A stretch of DNA of 34,479 nt from Firmicutes bacterium UBA3553 (GTDB taxonomy: Bacteria > Bacillota > Clostridia > Tissierellales > Sedimentibacteraceae), in contig DFOA01000050.1 in assembly GCA_002381185.1 (NCBI GenBank), positions 1 to 34,479 of the forward strand. Reading direction: 5' to 3'. Below the pieces are notes generated by a model. The model searched no databases, was not told where the DNA came from, and saw only the letters and a program-made list of their open reading frames with translations. Of the stretch, positions 1-8,752 are shown piece after piece (within the stretch, counting starts at the first letter, position 1; the number at the start of each line of letters is the position of its first letter). The translations under genes were made by a program, and so were the position numbers.

Positions 1-23
1 ATCGAAAAGACTCCCCAAGGTAA

Positions 24-380
24 TCATCTATTCATCCTCATACAAAAAAGAGCCTCTTCTTTTATTTCAAAATCAAGTTTCATAATTCTTTTAATAGGGA
101 TACCTATCTTTTTAGCAAATTCAATTTCTTCAAACATTCCATGAGAAATCTGTCCTCCAAATGCCCATAGTTCATCGCATTTTGCTAACAATTCTTTTCC
201 TATGTTGATTCCTAATCTTCTCTCTTCTGGATTATTATCATCTAAAATCTGAGGGTAGAGAAGATGGGGACAAAAAAAGGCATTACCTTCATTTAATACA
301 TATCGGCAAGCCTGTTTAGCATATTCTATATTTTCTTCTATATCTCCTGCATAAGGAGATGCAACATATATTAGTTTCAT
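24..380 (-). CDS. DUF4406/DUF7768-like nucleoside 2-deoxyribosyltransferase-fold protein
   Basis: About 118 residues. The N-terminus (KLIYVASPYAGD) followed by an amphipathic stretch and CPHLLYPQ, then a DELWAFGG segment, is typical of the DUF4406/DUF7768 families, which share the nucleoside 2-deoxyribosyltransferase-like fold; the substrate is unknown. An ATG exists at 392, but the codons after it (ATG GAG GAT) contain the GGAGG that serves as ribosome site for the ATG at 380, so 380 is the better start. It is the last gene before the left edge and follows the VirB6-like gene by 20 bp, so it is probably in the same operon. Family call fairly sure; function unproven. Confidence 0.7.
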   Translation of the reverse strand: MKLIYVASPYAGDIEENIEYAKQACRYVLNEGNAFFCPHLLYPQILDDNNPEERRLGINIGKELLAKCDELWAFGGQISHGMFEEIEFAKKIGIPIKRIMKLDFEIKEEALFCMRMNR

Positions 381-400
381 TAAATCCTCCATTTCTATTT

Positions 401-1303
401 TTATTTTGGTACTGCTTGTACTATAGTTTTTGTTGTATTAACAGCTGCTTGTGCTGTATATACTGCACTCATTACATTGGCACGAGTGGATGTATCCAAT
501 CCAAATGCTCCAGCAATCCTCGGTACTTCTCCTGCTGATAACATTAATCCTAATCCAAGCAGTGCATGATCTTTAACTACCATCAGCCCTGCAGTTAGTA
601 TGGTTGCCTGAAGAAATGTGGTAAGACACAAACCGATTATCTGCTTGCACCATTGAATAAAACCATCAATGTACCCACGAGGAACAGAAAACATATATAA
701 GCTTCCAACTGCTATCTGTATAAGTAAAATTCCTCCTCTTTTTAAGTTAGCAAAAAATACTTTAATCACTGCATATCCCATTAAGATAATAATAAACAGA
801 GCCATAAATGGACTTGTTATTATGGAAAGCCCACCAAATATTCCTGAATTTCCGACATTTGCAACATCACCTAAATTGTTTAGCTCTTCAATAATAGATG
901 TTGCAAGTTCACCGATTCCACTATCATATCCTGTTATACCTGCTGTTAAACTTGCTTGTAAACTAACAGATAACTTATATAATTCGATAGGTACTGTAGT
1001 GAAAAGACTGACTGCCATAAAACCTTTAATTACATTTAAAGCTGTATCTTTTATACTTCCTCTACCATATTGGTACTCAATTCCTGTTTCAAAGCATGAT
1101 ACTACAAGTCCTGTTCCATAGAGTGACCAAGCAAGGTAGTAGAAAAACAAAACGATTGATTGAACCCAGCTCATCTCAAAAAGTTCTACACCCATATTTC
1201 CCATTTGAGCAAAGAAATCAGCAAGAAAACCTATAAGCTGACCATAAAACCAATCGGTGATTTGATCCATTACATCACCTAAAAGAAAATCCCAGATAAA
1301 CAT
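401..1303 (-). CDS. VirB6/TrbL-like conjugal transfer membrane protein (CD1112-type)
   Basis: A 300-residue multi-pass membrane protein with about five or six hydrophobic segments, for example around residues 45-70, 90-110, 160-185, 190-210 and 225-250. The C-terminal stretch with AGAFGLDTSTRANV and an Ala/Thr-rich end matches the VirB6/TrbL-like family of Firmicutes ICEs typified by C. difficile CD1112. VirB6 proteins form part of the inner-membrane channel of type IV secretion systems. Ribosome site GGGGAG lies 9 bp before the ATG. It follows the DUF3852 gene, the usual order in Tn1549-like elements, and supports the reading that a conjugation module continues off the left edge. Confidence 0.8.
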   Translation of the reverse strand: MFIWDFLLGDVMDQITDWFYGQLIGFLADFFAQMGNMGVELFEMSWVQSIVLFFYYLAWSLYGTGLVVSCFETGIEYQYGRGSIKDTALNVIKGFMAVSLFTTVPIELYKLSVSLQASLTAGITGYDSGIGELATSIIEELNNLGDVANVGNSGIFGGLSIITSPFMALFIIILMGYAVIKVFFANLKRGGILLIQIAVGSLYMFSVPRGYIDGFIQWCKQIIGLCLTTFLQATILTAGLMVVKDHALLGLGLMLSAGEVPRIAGAFGLDTSTRANVMSAVYTAQAAVNTTKTIVQAVPK

Positions 1304-1324
1304 TTGTAGTTACTCCCCTTCCTC

Positions 1325-1396
1325 TCAATACAAAAGACATAACATTCTTATATGGTGTTTTTGTTTCTTAAATATGCTGAACCATAGAAAAATCAC
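1325..1396 (-). CDS. possible 23-residue small membrane peptide
   Basis: A short frame starting with GTG, with GGAG 7 bp upstream, sits in the gap between the DUF3852 and VirB6-like genes. It would encode a hydrophobic then basic peptide (starts MIFLWFSIFKKQKHH). I do not recognise it and such short frames arise by chance; it is listed only because position and ribosome site are suitable. Confidence 0.2.
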   Translation of the reverse strand: MIFLWFSIFKKQKHHIRMLCLLY

Positions 1397-1419
1397 TATC
1401 CATCTCCTTGCAATACCTC

Positions 1420-1758
1420 CTACATTCCCAAAATAGTCCATATATACACAGGTGCTGTTAAAGTGAATACTAAACAGGCAAACAAAATGGCTGGGGATGC
1501 CCATTCAAATTGACCATGCTTTCGATAATCAAAATAGGCCATTCCAAGTTTTGCAAAGAAAAACACCGCCAAAATAAGGTCAATTGCAGGAAACACAACC
1601 TTATTTACAACTGTTTTTATCTGACCGGACGCATCATTCCATGTACCCTCAATAGCTCCTGCTACATCTCCACTTGCTACTGCAAATGAGTTTGTACTAA
1701 ATATCATCGTAAGCAGTAATGCAACAACAAGTATCCGCATAATCTTGCTATAATTCAT
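1420..1758 (-). CDS. DUF3852-family ICE membrane protein (possible VirB2-like subunit)
   Basis: 112 residues: signal peptide-like N-terminus ending near NSFA, a soluble segment (VASGDVAGAIEGTW), then two hydrophobic helices separated by a basic loop (FDYRKHGQFEW). This layout and wording match the DUF3852 proteins found beside VirB6 in clostridial conjugative transposons. A small secreted protein with two helices placed before VirB6 resembles a VirB2/TrbC pilin, but that role is inference. Ribosome site AAAGGTGG precedes the ATG. An intrinsic terminator stands 27 bp upstream of the start. The gene ends with TAG. Confidence 0.75.
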   Translation of the reverse strand: MNYSKIMRILVVALLLTMIFSTNSFAVASGDVAGAIEGTWNDASGQIKTVVNKVVFPAIDLILAVFFFAKLGMAYFDYRKHGQFEWASPAILFACLVFTLTAPVYIWTILGM

Positions 1759-1785
1759 AAATTATTTCCACCTTTCTTTTCCTGA

Positions 1786-1841
1786 TATAAAAAGTCTTGC
1801 AAACTACAGGGCACTTTTATGCCCTGTAATATGCAAGACTT
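1786..1841 (-). terminator. nested intrinsic terminator before the DUF3852 gene
   Basis: On the minus strand an outer 10-bp perfect stem (AAGTCTTGCA with TGCAAGACTT) encloses an inner 7-bp stem (ACAGGGC with GCCCTGT) and is followed by TTTTTATA. The U-tract ends only 27 bp before the DUF3852 ATG, leaving no room for a promoter, so downstream expression must rely on readthrough. Confidence 0.8.
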
Positions 1842-1986
1842 CTGCTACTTTTATTACTTCCAAATATAATTTAAATTTCAAATTCTTAGTAGTTTAAACT
1901 TGACCGTTGACAATTTACATTTAACTCCATCACGGGAATGTATCTTTTAAAGAAGAACAGTATTTGTCATTATCAATGCTCTTTTT

Positions 1987-3729
1987 CTATGGCTTTAAAG
2001 GTGCTATGTGCCAGTCATCCCACAGACTTCCTTTAATATTCAACGAATCATTTAAATTCATCGAGAGCATTCCAACCGGTGTCCATAAGTCAATCAACCA
2101 AGTATTTACAATATAACTTCCATCCGGCATCCAAACAGGAGTAAAATGAGTTCGATCCTTATAGGTGCTATACTTGTTCTCTTGGAATTCAAATTTCGGT
2201 GATGAACCACCTTGTATCCTTTCAAGTAGCCTCCAATAGGTTTCATATCGAAATTCTGGAAAATAGGATACTGCATTCTGTGGATAAGTGATGGCAGTGC
2301 TTTGACTAGTACTTACTGATGCAGTAACTGTCTCATTGATTCCATATCCGCTTTTCATCGTTCTTCCATTTGCAGTTGGATTTTTATTATCACATTTTAT
2401 GCTCATATCTGCTGATAAAGTAGCAAAGTACCTATCAAGGTTAAATTCCCACCATCCTTCATCTACCCAATTTGATACCCACTCTCTACTGGTATGTTCT
2501 TTTCCTTCGCTATCCGTCCAGCTATCTCTCTCCCAATGCCCTCTATCTACCCAATGCTCTTGCCACCAAGGTCTCCATATGCTCCAATCTGCCCTTGTTT
2601 TTTCAAGTCTTTCTGGAACTGATTCAAAAGAAAATGAGTTGTTTCTATCATCTGCAACAGGATTTAGAGGTGGATTTTTATTAAGATCAATAATTTTTAC
2701 ATTAATAGTTGTTTTTTCTGCACTTCCGGAACCTTGTACCGAAACATTTATTGCCATATCTTGCTCGGTAGATGGTGTTTTCCATTTAACCCATGCAACT
2801 TGCGAATCTCCGCTTGGGTAATACACATTTTCAACATTATATGTAGTACCGTTAATATTAAAACTTACTTGAGTTGGATTGTCAGGATCAGATTGTCCTC
2901 CGCTTATCGTTACTGCAGTAATTACTTCTGTATTTACTCGATACTCATAATCATATGCATTTATGATAGGTGGTTCTGTAGGCACATCTTTGAAACGTAC
3001 AATACCAAGTCCAAGGTAAGCTTTTATATCTGCATTAGTCGCTGTTGTTGTTCTACTCCCACTCCAAGCAGGATATCCTAAATCTGAAACCTCCAAAAAC
3101 ATAGAAAGTGGCAAGTTTTTATGGGTTAAAGGAAACATTCTTTTTCTTAAGAGTCCACTTACTAGATCATCATACATTGCTGCCTCAGTAGCAGTTGTAG
3201 CAATCATAACTCCTTCAAATTTGTAGTATGCTATTGGCTCGAGAAGTAGTTTATATTCTCCACTAACAAGATTGTCAAAATTCATTCCGGTTAGTGATGC
3301 AATAGAGCGAATTACTTGCTCGTCTGTGAAATAGCTCTTAATGGCTTCTATGTTATTGTTTCCATCGATACTGATTATTTTAGGAATTGACTGTGATGGA
3401 TTATAAAAGGTATACGCACTTTGACTTATCGTTAGTCCTTTTCCTTTGTTATATTGAATTTTACTGACCTTTCCAAAATGTACTCTTACATTAATTGGAG
3501 ATTTATTAGTTAAATCTATCGGTACAGTAACCACCTCATGATCGTTTGCACGAACTACAGTTACTCGAACGCCTTCATTTCCGGGAGACCATGCGTTAGT
3601 GCTTGTTCCACTCCCCATATCACTGCCACCTGAATCCACATTTCCATCTCCAACCGCAAATACATTAGTCTGAAACATTAGGCTCAAGAGTATGATAAAT
3701 ACCGCAAATAACTTAATACATTTCTTCAT
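1987..3729 (-). CDS. large secreted Trp-rich protein of unknown function
   Basis: 580 residues with a clear signal peptide (MKKCIKLFAVFIILLSLMFQ, cleaved near VFA). No LPXTG, SLH repeat or C-terminal membrane anchor is visible. Residues about 250-350 look like a beta-rich Ig-like domain. The segment around residues 380-430 holds 11 tryptophans in about 48 residues, alternating with acidic and basic residues. It lies between the Tad-like genes and the conjugation genes, in an operon-like run, which suggests an extracellular role in pilus assembly, adhesion or mating contact. I do not recognise the family. Ribosome site AAGGAG precedes the ATG; the stop is TAG. Confidence 0.75.
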   Translation of the reverse strand: MKKCIKLFAVFIILLSLMFQTNVFAVGDGNVDSGGSDMGSGTSTNAWSPGNEGVRVTVVRANDHEVVTVPIDLTNKSPINVRVHFGKVSKIQYNKGKGLTISQSAYTFYNPSQSIPKIISIDGNNNIEAIKSYFTDEQVIRSIASLTGMNFDNLVSGEYKLLLEPIAYYKFEGVMIATTATEAAMYDDLVSGLLRKRMFPLTHKNLPLSMFLEVSDLGYPAWSGSRTTTATNADIKAYLGLGIVRFKDVPTEPPIINAYDYEYRVNTEVITAVTISGGQSDPDNPTQVSFNINGTTYNVENVYYPSGDSQVAWVKWKTPSTEQDMAINVSVQGSGSAEKTTINVKIIDLNKNPPLNPVADDRNNSFSFESVPERLEKTRADWSIWRPWWQEHWVDRGHWERDSWTDSEGKEHTSREWVSNWVDEGWWEFNLDRYFATLSADMSIKCDNKNPTANGRTMKSGYGINETVTASVSTSQSTAITYPQNAVSYFPEFRYETYWRLLERIQGGSSPKFEFQENKYSTYKDRTHFTPVWMPDGSYIVNTWLIDLWTPVGMLSMNLNDSLNIKGSLWDDWHIAPLKP

Positions 3730-3748
3730 TTACACTCCTTGTCTGCAA

Positions 3749-3774
3749 AGAAAAAAGCACTGCATTTGCAGTGC
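3749..3774 (-). terminator. intrinsic terminator abutting the secreted-protein gene
   Basis: On the minus strand GCACTGCA-AA-TGCAGTGC, an 8-bp perfect stem, is followed by TTTTTTCTTT. The U-tract ends about 20 bp before the ATG at 3729, and the ribosome site AAGGAG lies in between, so there is no space for a separate promoter. Confidence 0.85.
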
Positions 3775-3798
3775 CCATATCCTTACTGTATTGTATTT

Positions 3799-4365
3799 TT
3801 AATCCATATCTCCGATTTTATTTCCGTTTTCGTACATATCTTCAACTGCAATGCCTTCTCCTTCACCAATATCAGGTATCCATCCAAACCCGGGTACATA
3901 AATTAACCCATCTTTTGTGTCACCACCCTGTGGCTCATTATTTGTTTCTGCTATCGATGATTCTTGTGTAGGAACAGTTTCTCCTTCATCATCTTCCTTA
4001 AGCGGTTCTACTTTTTCACCATTTGGCTTCTGTGTTGGATCAGTTAGCTGTTCTTCGGTATAAGTTGGTTTTTCAGGAACATCACCTTGAATTTTCTGTT
4101 CCGTTCCAGTATCTATAGCCCCAGTATCCGTTTGTATCTGTTCATGGATTATAACAGGTTCTACTATAAAATCATCTTTATTTTCTTCTATTTCAGGTTT
4201 ATCTATCACCACATCGGTAACTTTATTTTCATTTTGCGTAATAATCGCATCAGCTACAGGTTCTTTCTCAAACTGGGAACCTATCATTGCAATAAGCAAT
4301 ACAATTACAATAACTCCACTAGCTACGATAAAATATTTCTTTGTTCTGTTATTTATATTTTTCAT
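3799..4365 (-). CDS. DUF6550-like single-pass membrane protein with acidic extracellular tail
   Basis: 188 residues: a short basic N-terminus (KNINNRTKKYF), one membrane helix (about residues 12-28), then a long acidic, Pro/Thr/Glu-rich low-complexity stretch and a compact C-terminal motif, GLIYVPGFGWIPD. This resembles the DUF6550 proteins of Firmicutes ICEs; the name is from memory. The PGFGWI motif is probably the folded or interacting part. GGAGG lies 9 bp before the ATG. It is the last gene before an intrinsic terminator. Confidence 0.6.
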   Translation of the reverse strand: MKNINNRTKKYFIVASGVIVIVLLIAMIGSQFEKEPVADAIITQNENKVTDVVIDKPEIEENKDDFIVEPVIIHEQIQTDTGAIDTGTEQKIQGDVPEKPTYTEEQLTDPTQKPNGEKVEPLKEDDEGETVPTQESSIAETNNEPQGGDTKDGLIYVPGFGWIPDIGEGEGIAVEDMYENGNKIGDMD

Positions 4366-4461
4366 AAGCTTTGCCTCCTATTTTTCATTTCTTTTCCTTC
4401 TTTAAGCCACACCCTACCACAAGAGTTTTTATAAGTCTACTATTATTTCATAATTGTTAAA

Positions 4462-5013
4462 CTAAAATTTAGGGATATATCCTGCACTATTTTTTACTTT
4501 CATTTTCATTGGTGGCAGCAATTTTCCTCCAAAAGATATAGGGACTTCTAGCATTATAGAACTGTCAATTTCAAATCTTTGTCCTTCTATATCGCCGCCT
4601 GCAAGAGGAACATTATATATATCGACGTTTAGATTCCAAATTTTATACTCCATTTCTCCTTTACTTGTTGTTTTAAAGTGATATCCACCACCTTGATTTA
4701 AACCAAGTATTGTATCCATTCTACCATGAATATCTCCATAATCAATGGATTCTTCAAACTCCTCAGCCATTGGTTGATATCCTCCCGAATATCCCTCACG
4801 AATTCCATGATACACATCGTCATAGTTATCACTGACAGTGGAAATGACAGCATCTTGCAAGGCATCACGAACGCCCTGTGCAACAATAACAAGTCTAAAA
4901 TACTCCGATATTCCTGTAAAAATCATTACAAGACATAAGGTAATTGCTACTGCAAGAGGAAAGCCACTGCCTTTGTTATTTTTCAAAACACTTTGTATTT
5001 TACTTACTTCCAA
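4462..5013 (-). CDS. TadE-like minor pseudopilin
   Basis: 183 residues: short N-terminus with KNNKGSGFPLAV, one hydrophobic helix (about residues 18-42), then a beta-rich extracytoplasmic domain. This is the shape of TadE/TadF pseudopilins. The NNKGSGF motif parallels NNRGEGYID in the neighbouring DUF4320 protein and in the DUF6133 protein, which suggests processing by the same prepilin peptidase. The start is TTG overlapping the end of the DUF4320 gene by 10 bp, with AAGGGTG upstream, so translation is probably coupled. Family assignment is by architecture and context, not a recognised domain. Confidence 0.6.
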   Translation of the reverse strand: MEVSKIQSVLKNNKGSGFPLAVAITLCLVMIFTGISEYFRLVIVAQGVRDALQDAVISTVSDNYDDVYHGIREGYSGGYQPMAEEFEESIDYGDIHGRMDTILGLNQGGGYHFKTTSKGEMEYKIWNLNVDIYNVPLAGGDIEGQRFEIDSSIMLEVPISFGGKLLPPMKMKVKNSAGYIPKF

Positions 5014-5399
5014 TAAACTTCACCCTTTCCAGCTGCATCGGCTCGTATGGTTACTGGAAATGAACCAAAGCCAGCAAATAATCCAATATTAACATCATAA
5101 GTTACCGTTACAGTGATTTCCTCATTTAACTGTATTTGACCTGTTTTTGACCAACGAACTGACGGAGCAATGCCTGTTTTTTCTCTTAAAAGCTGTTCTC
5201 GCCTTGAAGTTTCTGTTCCTACCCTACCTACAATTTCTGCTTCCCTTATAAGTTCAGTAGCAAAGGTGTCTACTTGCTGTTTTATGATGTAGGCAGGGAA
5301 AACTCTAACTGCAAATGCAATCATAAGCATTGCACAGAGAATAAGTACCACAACATCAATATATCCCTCTCCACGATTGTTTTTCAATGCATTATTCAC
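5004..5399 (-). CDS. DUF4320-family pseudopilin-like protein
   Basis: 131 residues starting with GTG behind AAGGAGG (7-bp spacing). N-terminal KNNRGEGYID, a single membrane helix, then a soluble domain with a YDVNIG..FAGFGSFPVTIRA segment typical of DUF4320. In ICEs the family sits inside Tad-like clusters, and its N-terminus looks like a class III prepilin signal: cleavage after the Gly would leave Asp at +5, where Flp pilins have Glu. It is likely a minor pilin or assembly factor acting at the outer face of the membrane. Confidence 0.75.
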   Translation of the reverse strand: MNNALKNNRGEGYIDVVVLILCAMLMIAFAVRVFPAYIIKQQVDTFATELIREAEIVGRVGTETSRREQLLREKTGIAPSVRWSKTGQIQLNEEITVTVTYDVNIGLFAGFGSFPVTIRADAAGKGEVYWK

Positions 5400-5411
5400 T
5401 CTGACACCTCC

Positions 5412-6284
5412 TTAGAACATTCCATTAAGGGAACGAATAATTTCGTAACCGATAATAGCCATATAAGTAATAAGGAAAAACATCAACATAGTAAAGCTGA
5501 ATACTCTGATTTTTGGCGGTATCTTCATAGCCTTCGCCTTTAATCTTTGAAGCTCTAACTGTTTCATATCATGAGCAAGCATTTGAAAATAAATCGCCCC
5601 ATCATCTCCACGGAGAACACTTATTAATCCTCTTGTAATATCTGAAAGCATTGGAGAATCAATCCTTGCCTCAAACCTTGTAAGCGCTGCCTCATAACTG
5701 CTTGAACGCATATCTGCTGTTAAAATATCAAGTTCATTTGCAAAATCTTCACCTGCATTTCTCTTAAAGTTCTCTAAAATGGCAAGTACATCTCTACTTG
5801 CTTTCAGCTCCTGAGTAATAGTTGCCACAAATCTTGGTAGTTCAATTTCAATCTTTTCTTTTTTTACTGATAATTTTTCATCTGCTTTTTTTATTTCCTT
5901 AAAATATATCAAGACTGCAAGGAATAACAAAATTGGAGCAAGTAAAGGCAAAATAATAAGTGATGGAATAACTACAAGTACTATAAGTCCTGATTTAATT
6001 ACTGCAACTGCAATAAATTCTTCGGGAGTCTGGTTCATTCCAGCTGCGTTTAATGTATTTTTCATACGTCTCTTTTTGTACTCATCAATAGGGATAAATT
6101 TCGCAATCCTTACTGCCCATCCATTAATAATTGCATCTATACTTTTAGTGCTTTTCCTATTTTGTTTAAAAGCCGATAGCATTGCTTTCTGTGTCGCAAG
6201 GCTTGGCAGTTTCAAAATATCTGCAAGTATAAAAAACAAACCTGAGGCAAGTAGTGTACCGAATAATAGTATTAAAAATTTCAT
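5412..6284 (-). CDS. tadC: TadC-like type II/IV secretion F-type membrane protein
   Basis: 290 residues with hydrophobic segments at the N-terminus (about 1-22), in the middle (about 90-125) and at the C-terminus (about 258-285), flanking the T2SSF-type cytoplasmic helical domain (FVATITQELKASRD, then ISVLRGDDGAIYFQML). Together with the adjacent TadB-like protein it would form the membrane platform on which the TadA ATPase works. TAGGAGG, which contains the TadB stop codon, is its ribosome site, giving tight coupling. Length fits TadC. Confidence 0.8.
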   Translation of the reverse strand: MKFLILLFGTLLASGLFFILADILKLPSLATQKAMLSAFKQNRKSTKSIDAIINGWAVRIAKFIPIDEYKKRRMKNTLNAAGMNQTPEEFIAVAVIKSGLIVLVVIPSLIILPLLAPILLFLAVLIYFKEIKKADEKLSVKKEKIEIELPRFVATITQELKASRDVLAILENFKRNAGEDFANELDILTADMRSSSYEAALTRFEARIDSPMLSDITRGLISVLRGDDGAIYFQMLAHDMKQLELQRLKAKAMKIPPKIRVFSFTMLMFFLITYMAIIGYEIIRSLNGMF

Positions 6285-6290
6285 GTTCGA

Positions 6291-7220
6291 CTACCTCCTA
6301 TATTCAATTGGCTGTGTCAGTTTAATTACAAATGCTGTAGAAATAAAGATTGCAATAAAACATATTGCAAGAATTATCTGTCCAATTGTTGTATTCATTA
6401 GTGTGTGATACCAATCCTTATTTAAAAAATACAAAAGTGGTATATTCCCAATCACTAAAATTTGCATTGTTATAAATTCTTTTCTTGGCTCAAATATCAT
6501 ATTTTCAAGCTCTCCGTTTACCACACGCATATCCGAAAGTTTTGAAACAACCAGGGTTAGAGTAGTTTTTAGATTTCTGTCAAATTGGCAAGCTATGAAA
6601 GCATCACACCATTCACGAAACACAGCGTTATCTATCTGTTTTCTCATATTCTGCAAACCTACTATAATATCGGGATTTATCATTTTAATCTGGTAGGCAA
6701 ATTCTTTGAATACAGACAGAACCGGTGGATTCAAGTAATCCATATTCTCTTCCACAGCAGTAAGTATATCTTCATTTCTTAAATATGCTGTTGTAATAAT
6801 GGAAAGTGCTGTTTCAAGTTCCGCAGCAATATCCTTTTTAAAGTGTGTCTGTGTAAGCCTTACATACCAAAATGGCAGGAACATAAATCCAACTGCAAGG
6901 ACTGGAACTAGAAAAAAATTACCAAGCACAATAGCAAAAGCACCGCCTACTGCAAACAAAAGTAATGATAATGCACAAAGTACAGGGAACTTATTCCCCC
7001 GTCCAGTTATTTTTAATATAGACTGTACTTCCATCACTTCACGTCTAAAAAAAGGCATTTTCTTTCGCCTGGTAGTCTCATTTATTTCATCTTTAATACT
7101 TCGAGGATTATTTAAAAATCTTTTAAAAATATTTTCTGTAAACTCCATTGGTGAAATGGAACAAAGAATAAAAAAACCTGTTATCATTCCAACACAGGCA
7201 ATTAACAAAATAATATTCAT
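6291..7220 (-). CDS. tadB: TadB-like platform protein
   Basis: 309 residues with an N-terminal helix, a pair of central helices (about residues 85-120), a cytoplasmic helical domain (ELETALSIITTAYLRNEDIL) and two C-terminal helices (about 255-300). This is the TadB/GspF-like architecture. It overlaps the TadA stop and has AAAGGAGG upstream of the ATG. TadB and TadC usually occur as a pair directly after TadA, as here. Assignment as TadB rather than TadC rests on order. Confidence 0.75.
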   Translation of the reverse strand: MNIILLIACVGMITGFFILCSISPMEFTENIFKRFLNNPRSIKDEINETTRRKKMPFFRREVMEVQSILKITGRGNKFPVLCALSLLLFAVGGAFAIVLGNFFLVPVLAVGFMFLPFWYVRLTQTHFKKDIAAELETALSIITTAYLRNEDILTAVEENMDYLNPPVLSVFKEFAYQIKMINPDIIVGLQNMRKQIDNAVFREWCDAFIACQFDRNLKTTLTLVVSKLSDMRVVNGELENMIFEPRKEFITMQILVIGNIPLLYFLNKDWYHTLMNTTIGQIILAICFIAIFISTAFVIKLTQPIEYRR

Positions 7221-8752
7221 TAAAATGGTTCCTCCTTTACTTTCATAGTTTCAATTATGTCAAGAGGCATGCCGTTTTCCAGTAATCGCTTGGAAAGGCT
7301 CTTTGAAATACTGCATTTCTGTTTGTGATATCCTTCAATAATAAATTTGCTGTTTTCATCCATTCGATTTTCGGTAATAATGTACTGAAACAATGTGCGG
7401 TAATTTCTTGTGCCATCCGGCATTATTTCACATTCCATTATTTCCATCATTCTTCTTTCCTTATTCTCAAGCTGCTTGCAAAACACAATAATGGGATAGG
7501 CCTCCGTTACATATCCCATCAGAGTTTCATCGGACATATCTACCGCACGTTTACAAAGAGATACCATCCTGCGATATGTTGCCTCACAAGAATTTGCATG
7601 AATAGTGGTTAATACAGCAATCCCTGTTCTTGCTGCCTCCTGTGCTGCATTGGCTTCTGCCCCACGCATTTCTCCAACTACTGCTATATCAGGATTGAAA
7701 CGAAGTGCCATATCAAGCAACGTAATTTGATCTACTTTTTGTTTTTCATTTTCACTATCGCGTGTTATTGTATGAATGACTGAATTGACTACTTTTCCAT
7801 CTTTATATTTTGTTAAATCAAGCTCACGTGATCCGTTTTCAATAGTGTAAATTCTCTTATTATTTGGAATTGTAGTCAGTAACCACCCAAGGACTGTGGT
7901 TTTACCGGAACTGGTTGCACCTGCCACACAAACCGAAATTCCATAGCGAACAAGATAGGATAAAAAATCAAGCATCTGTTCAGTTGCTGTTTTGCTACGA
8001 ACAAAATCATCTTTTTTCATACTTTGAGGATTTACAATACGAATAGATGCAGCAATTCCTACATCTTCATCTACAAGTGGTGTTTTAAGCACAGCAATAC
8101 GAATGTTTTTAGATAAATGTCCAAGTACCGCCGGTGTTGCATTATCAAGAACCATTCCAGATACATGGAGCATTCTTCTGATAACATTAATTGCATGTTC
8201 AGGTGAGTCAAAATGTTCATTAAGTTTTTCATTTCTGCCATCAGAATACTGTACTTCGATATCTTGCCATGAGTTAATATCTATTTCCTCAATACCTTTT
8301 CCAAATATGTATTTAGTTAAAAACCCATACTCTGCCATTTCGGAATATAGTGCATTTATAAGCTCCTGTACATCCATACCTTTTACTGCAATGCGCTCAT
8401 CCATAACATACTTGCCAATATATCTTTTCATCTGCTCTTTAGCATCTTCTAGATTATTATCGGTAATCAGAACAGAATAGTTATTCGAAATATATTTCTG
8501 AACATCTTTCAGGACATCAGAAAAGTCTTTACATTCAGATTCCGGGGCAAAAAATAAGGAGTGATTACGGTTTTCAGTACCAAGTTCCTTTGATTTATTT
8601 TGTATTTTTGCAGTATTTATAAGTTCTTCAGCTCGTTTTTCTAATTCAAATGCAGTGGATTCAGTGTAACTTTCATTTTCTATTTCTGATACAAATCTTT
8701 GTTTCTTTTTATCCTCTTTAAACACAGAATTGCCTTTTTTACTTCCTAACAT
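7220..8752 (-). CDS. tadA: TadA/CpaF-type secretion ATPase
   Basis: 510 residues, a usual CpaF/TadA length. Walker A GATSSGKT at about residues 278-285, an Asp-box-like region (YTIENGSRELDL, about 302-313), Walker B region DIAVVGEMRGAEA (about 355-367) and the family HANS motif near residue 385. It is the hexameric motor that powers pilin polymerisation at the cytoplasmic membrane. The first 70 residues are charged and low in complexity. It starts inside the end of the TadZ-like gene (7-bp overlap) behind AAAGGAGG. Together with TadB, TadC, TadZ, RcpC and TadV it shows a full Tad machine rather than the VirB11-like ATPase of a conjugation system. Confidence 0.9.
   Translation of the reverse strand: MLGSKKGNSVFKEDKKKQRFVSEIENESYTESTAFELEKRAEELINTAKIQNKSKELGTENRNHSLFFAPESECKDFSDVLKDVQKYISNNYSVLITDNNLEDAKEQMKRYIGKYVMDERIAVKGMDVQELINALYSEMAEYGFLTKYIFGKGIEEIDINSWQDIEVQYSDGRNEKLNEHFDSPEHAINVIRRMLHVSGMVLDNATPAVLGHLSKNIRIAVLKTPLVDEDVGIAASIRIVNPQSMKKDDFVRSKTATEQMLDFLSYLVRYGISVCVAGATSSGKTTVLGWLLTTIPNNKRIYTIENGSRELDLTKYKDGKVVNSVIHTITRDSENEKQKVDQITLLDMALRFNPDIAVVGEMRGAEANAAQEAARTGIAVLTTIHANSCEATYRRMVSLCKRAVDMSDETLMGYVTEAYPIIVFCKQLENKERRMMEIMECEIMPDGTRNYRTLFQYIITENRMDENSKFIIEGYHKQKCSISKSLSKRLLENGMPLDIIETMKVKEEPF

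Noticed and set aside
669..1121. Plus-strand open frames opposite the minus-strand genes (for example 669-1121, 2336-2821, 29516-29989)
   Set aside because: They lie entirely inside well-supported minus-strand genes, lack ribosome sites and have no recognisable protein features.
7220..8752. VirB11-type conjugation ATPase in place of TadA
   Set aside because: Neighbouring TadB, TadC, TadZ, RcpC and TadV genes and the pilin-like proteins define a Tad cluster.
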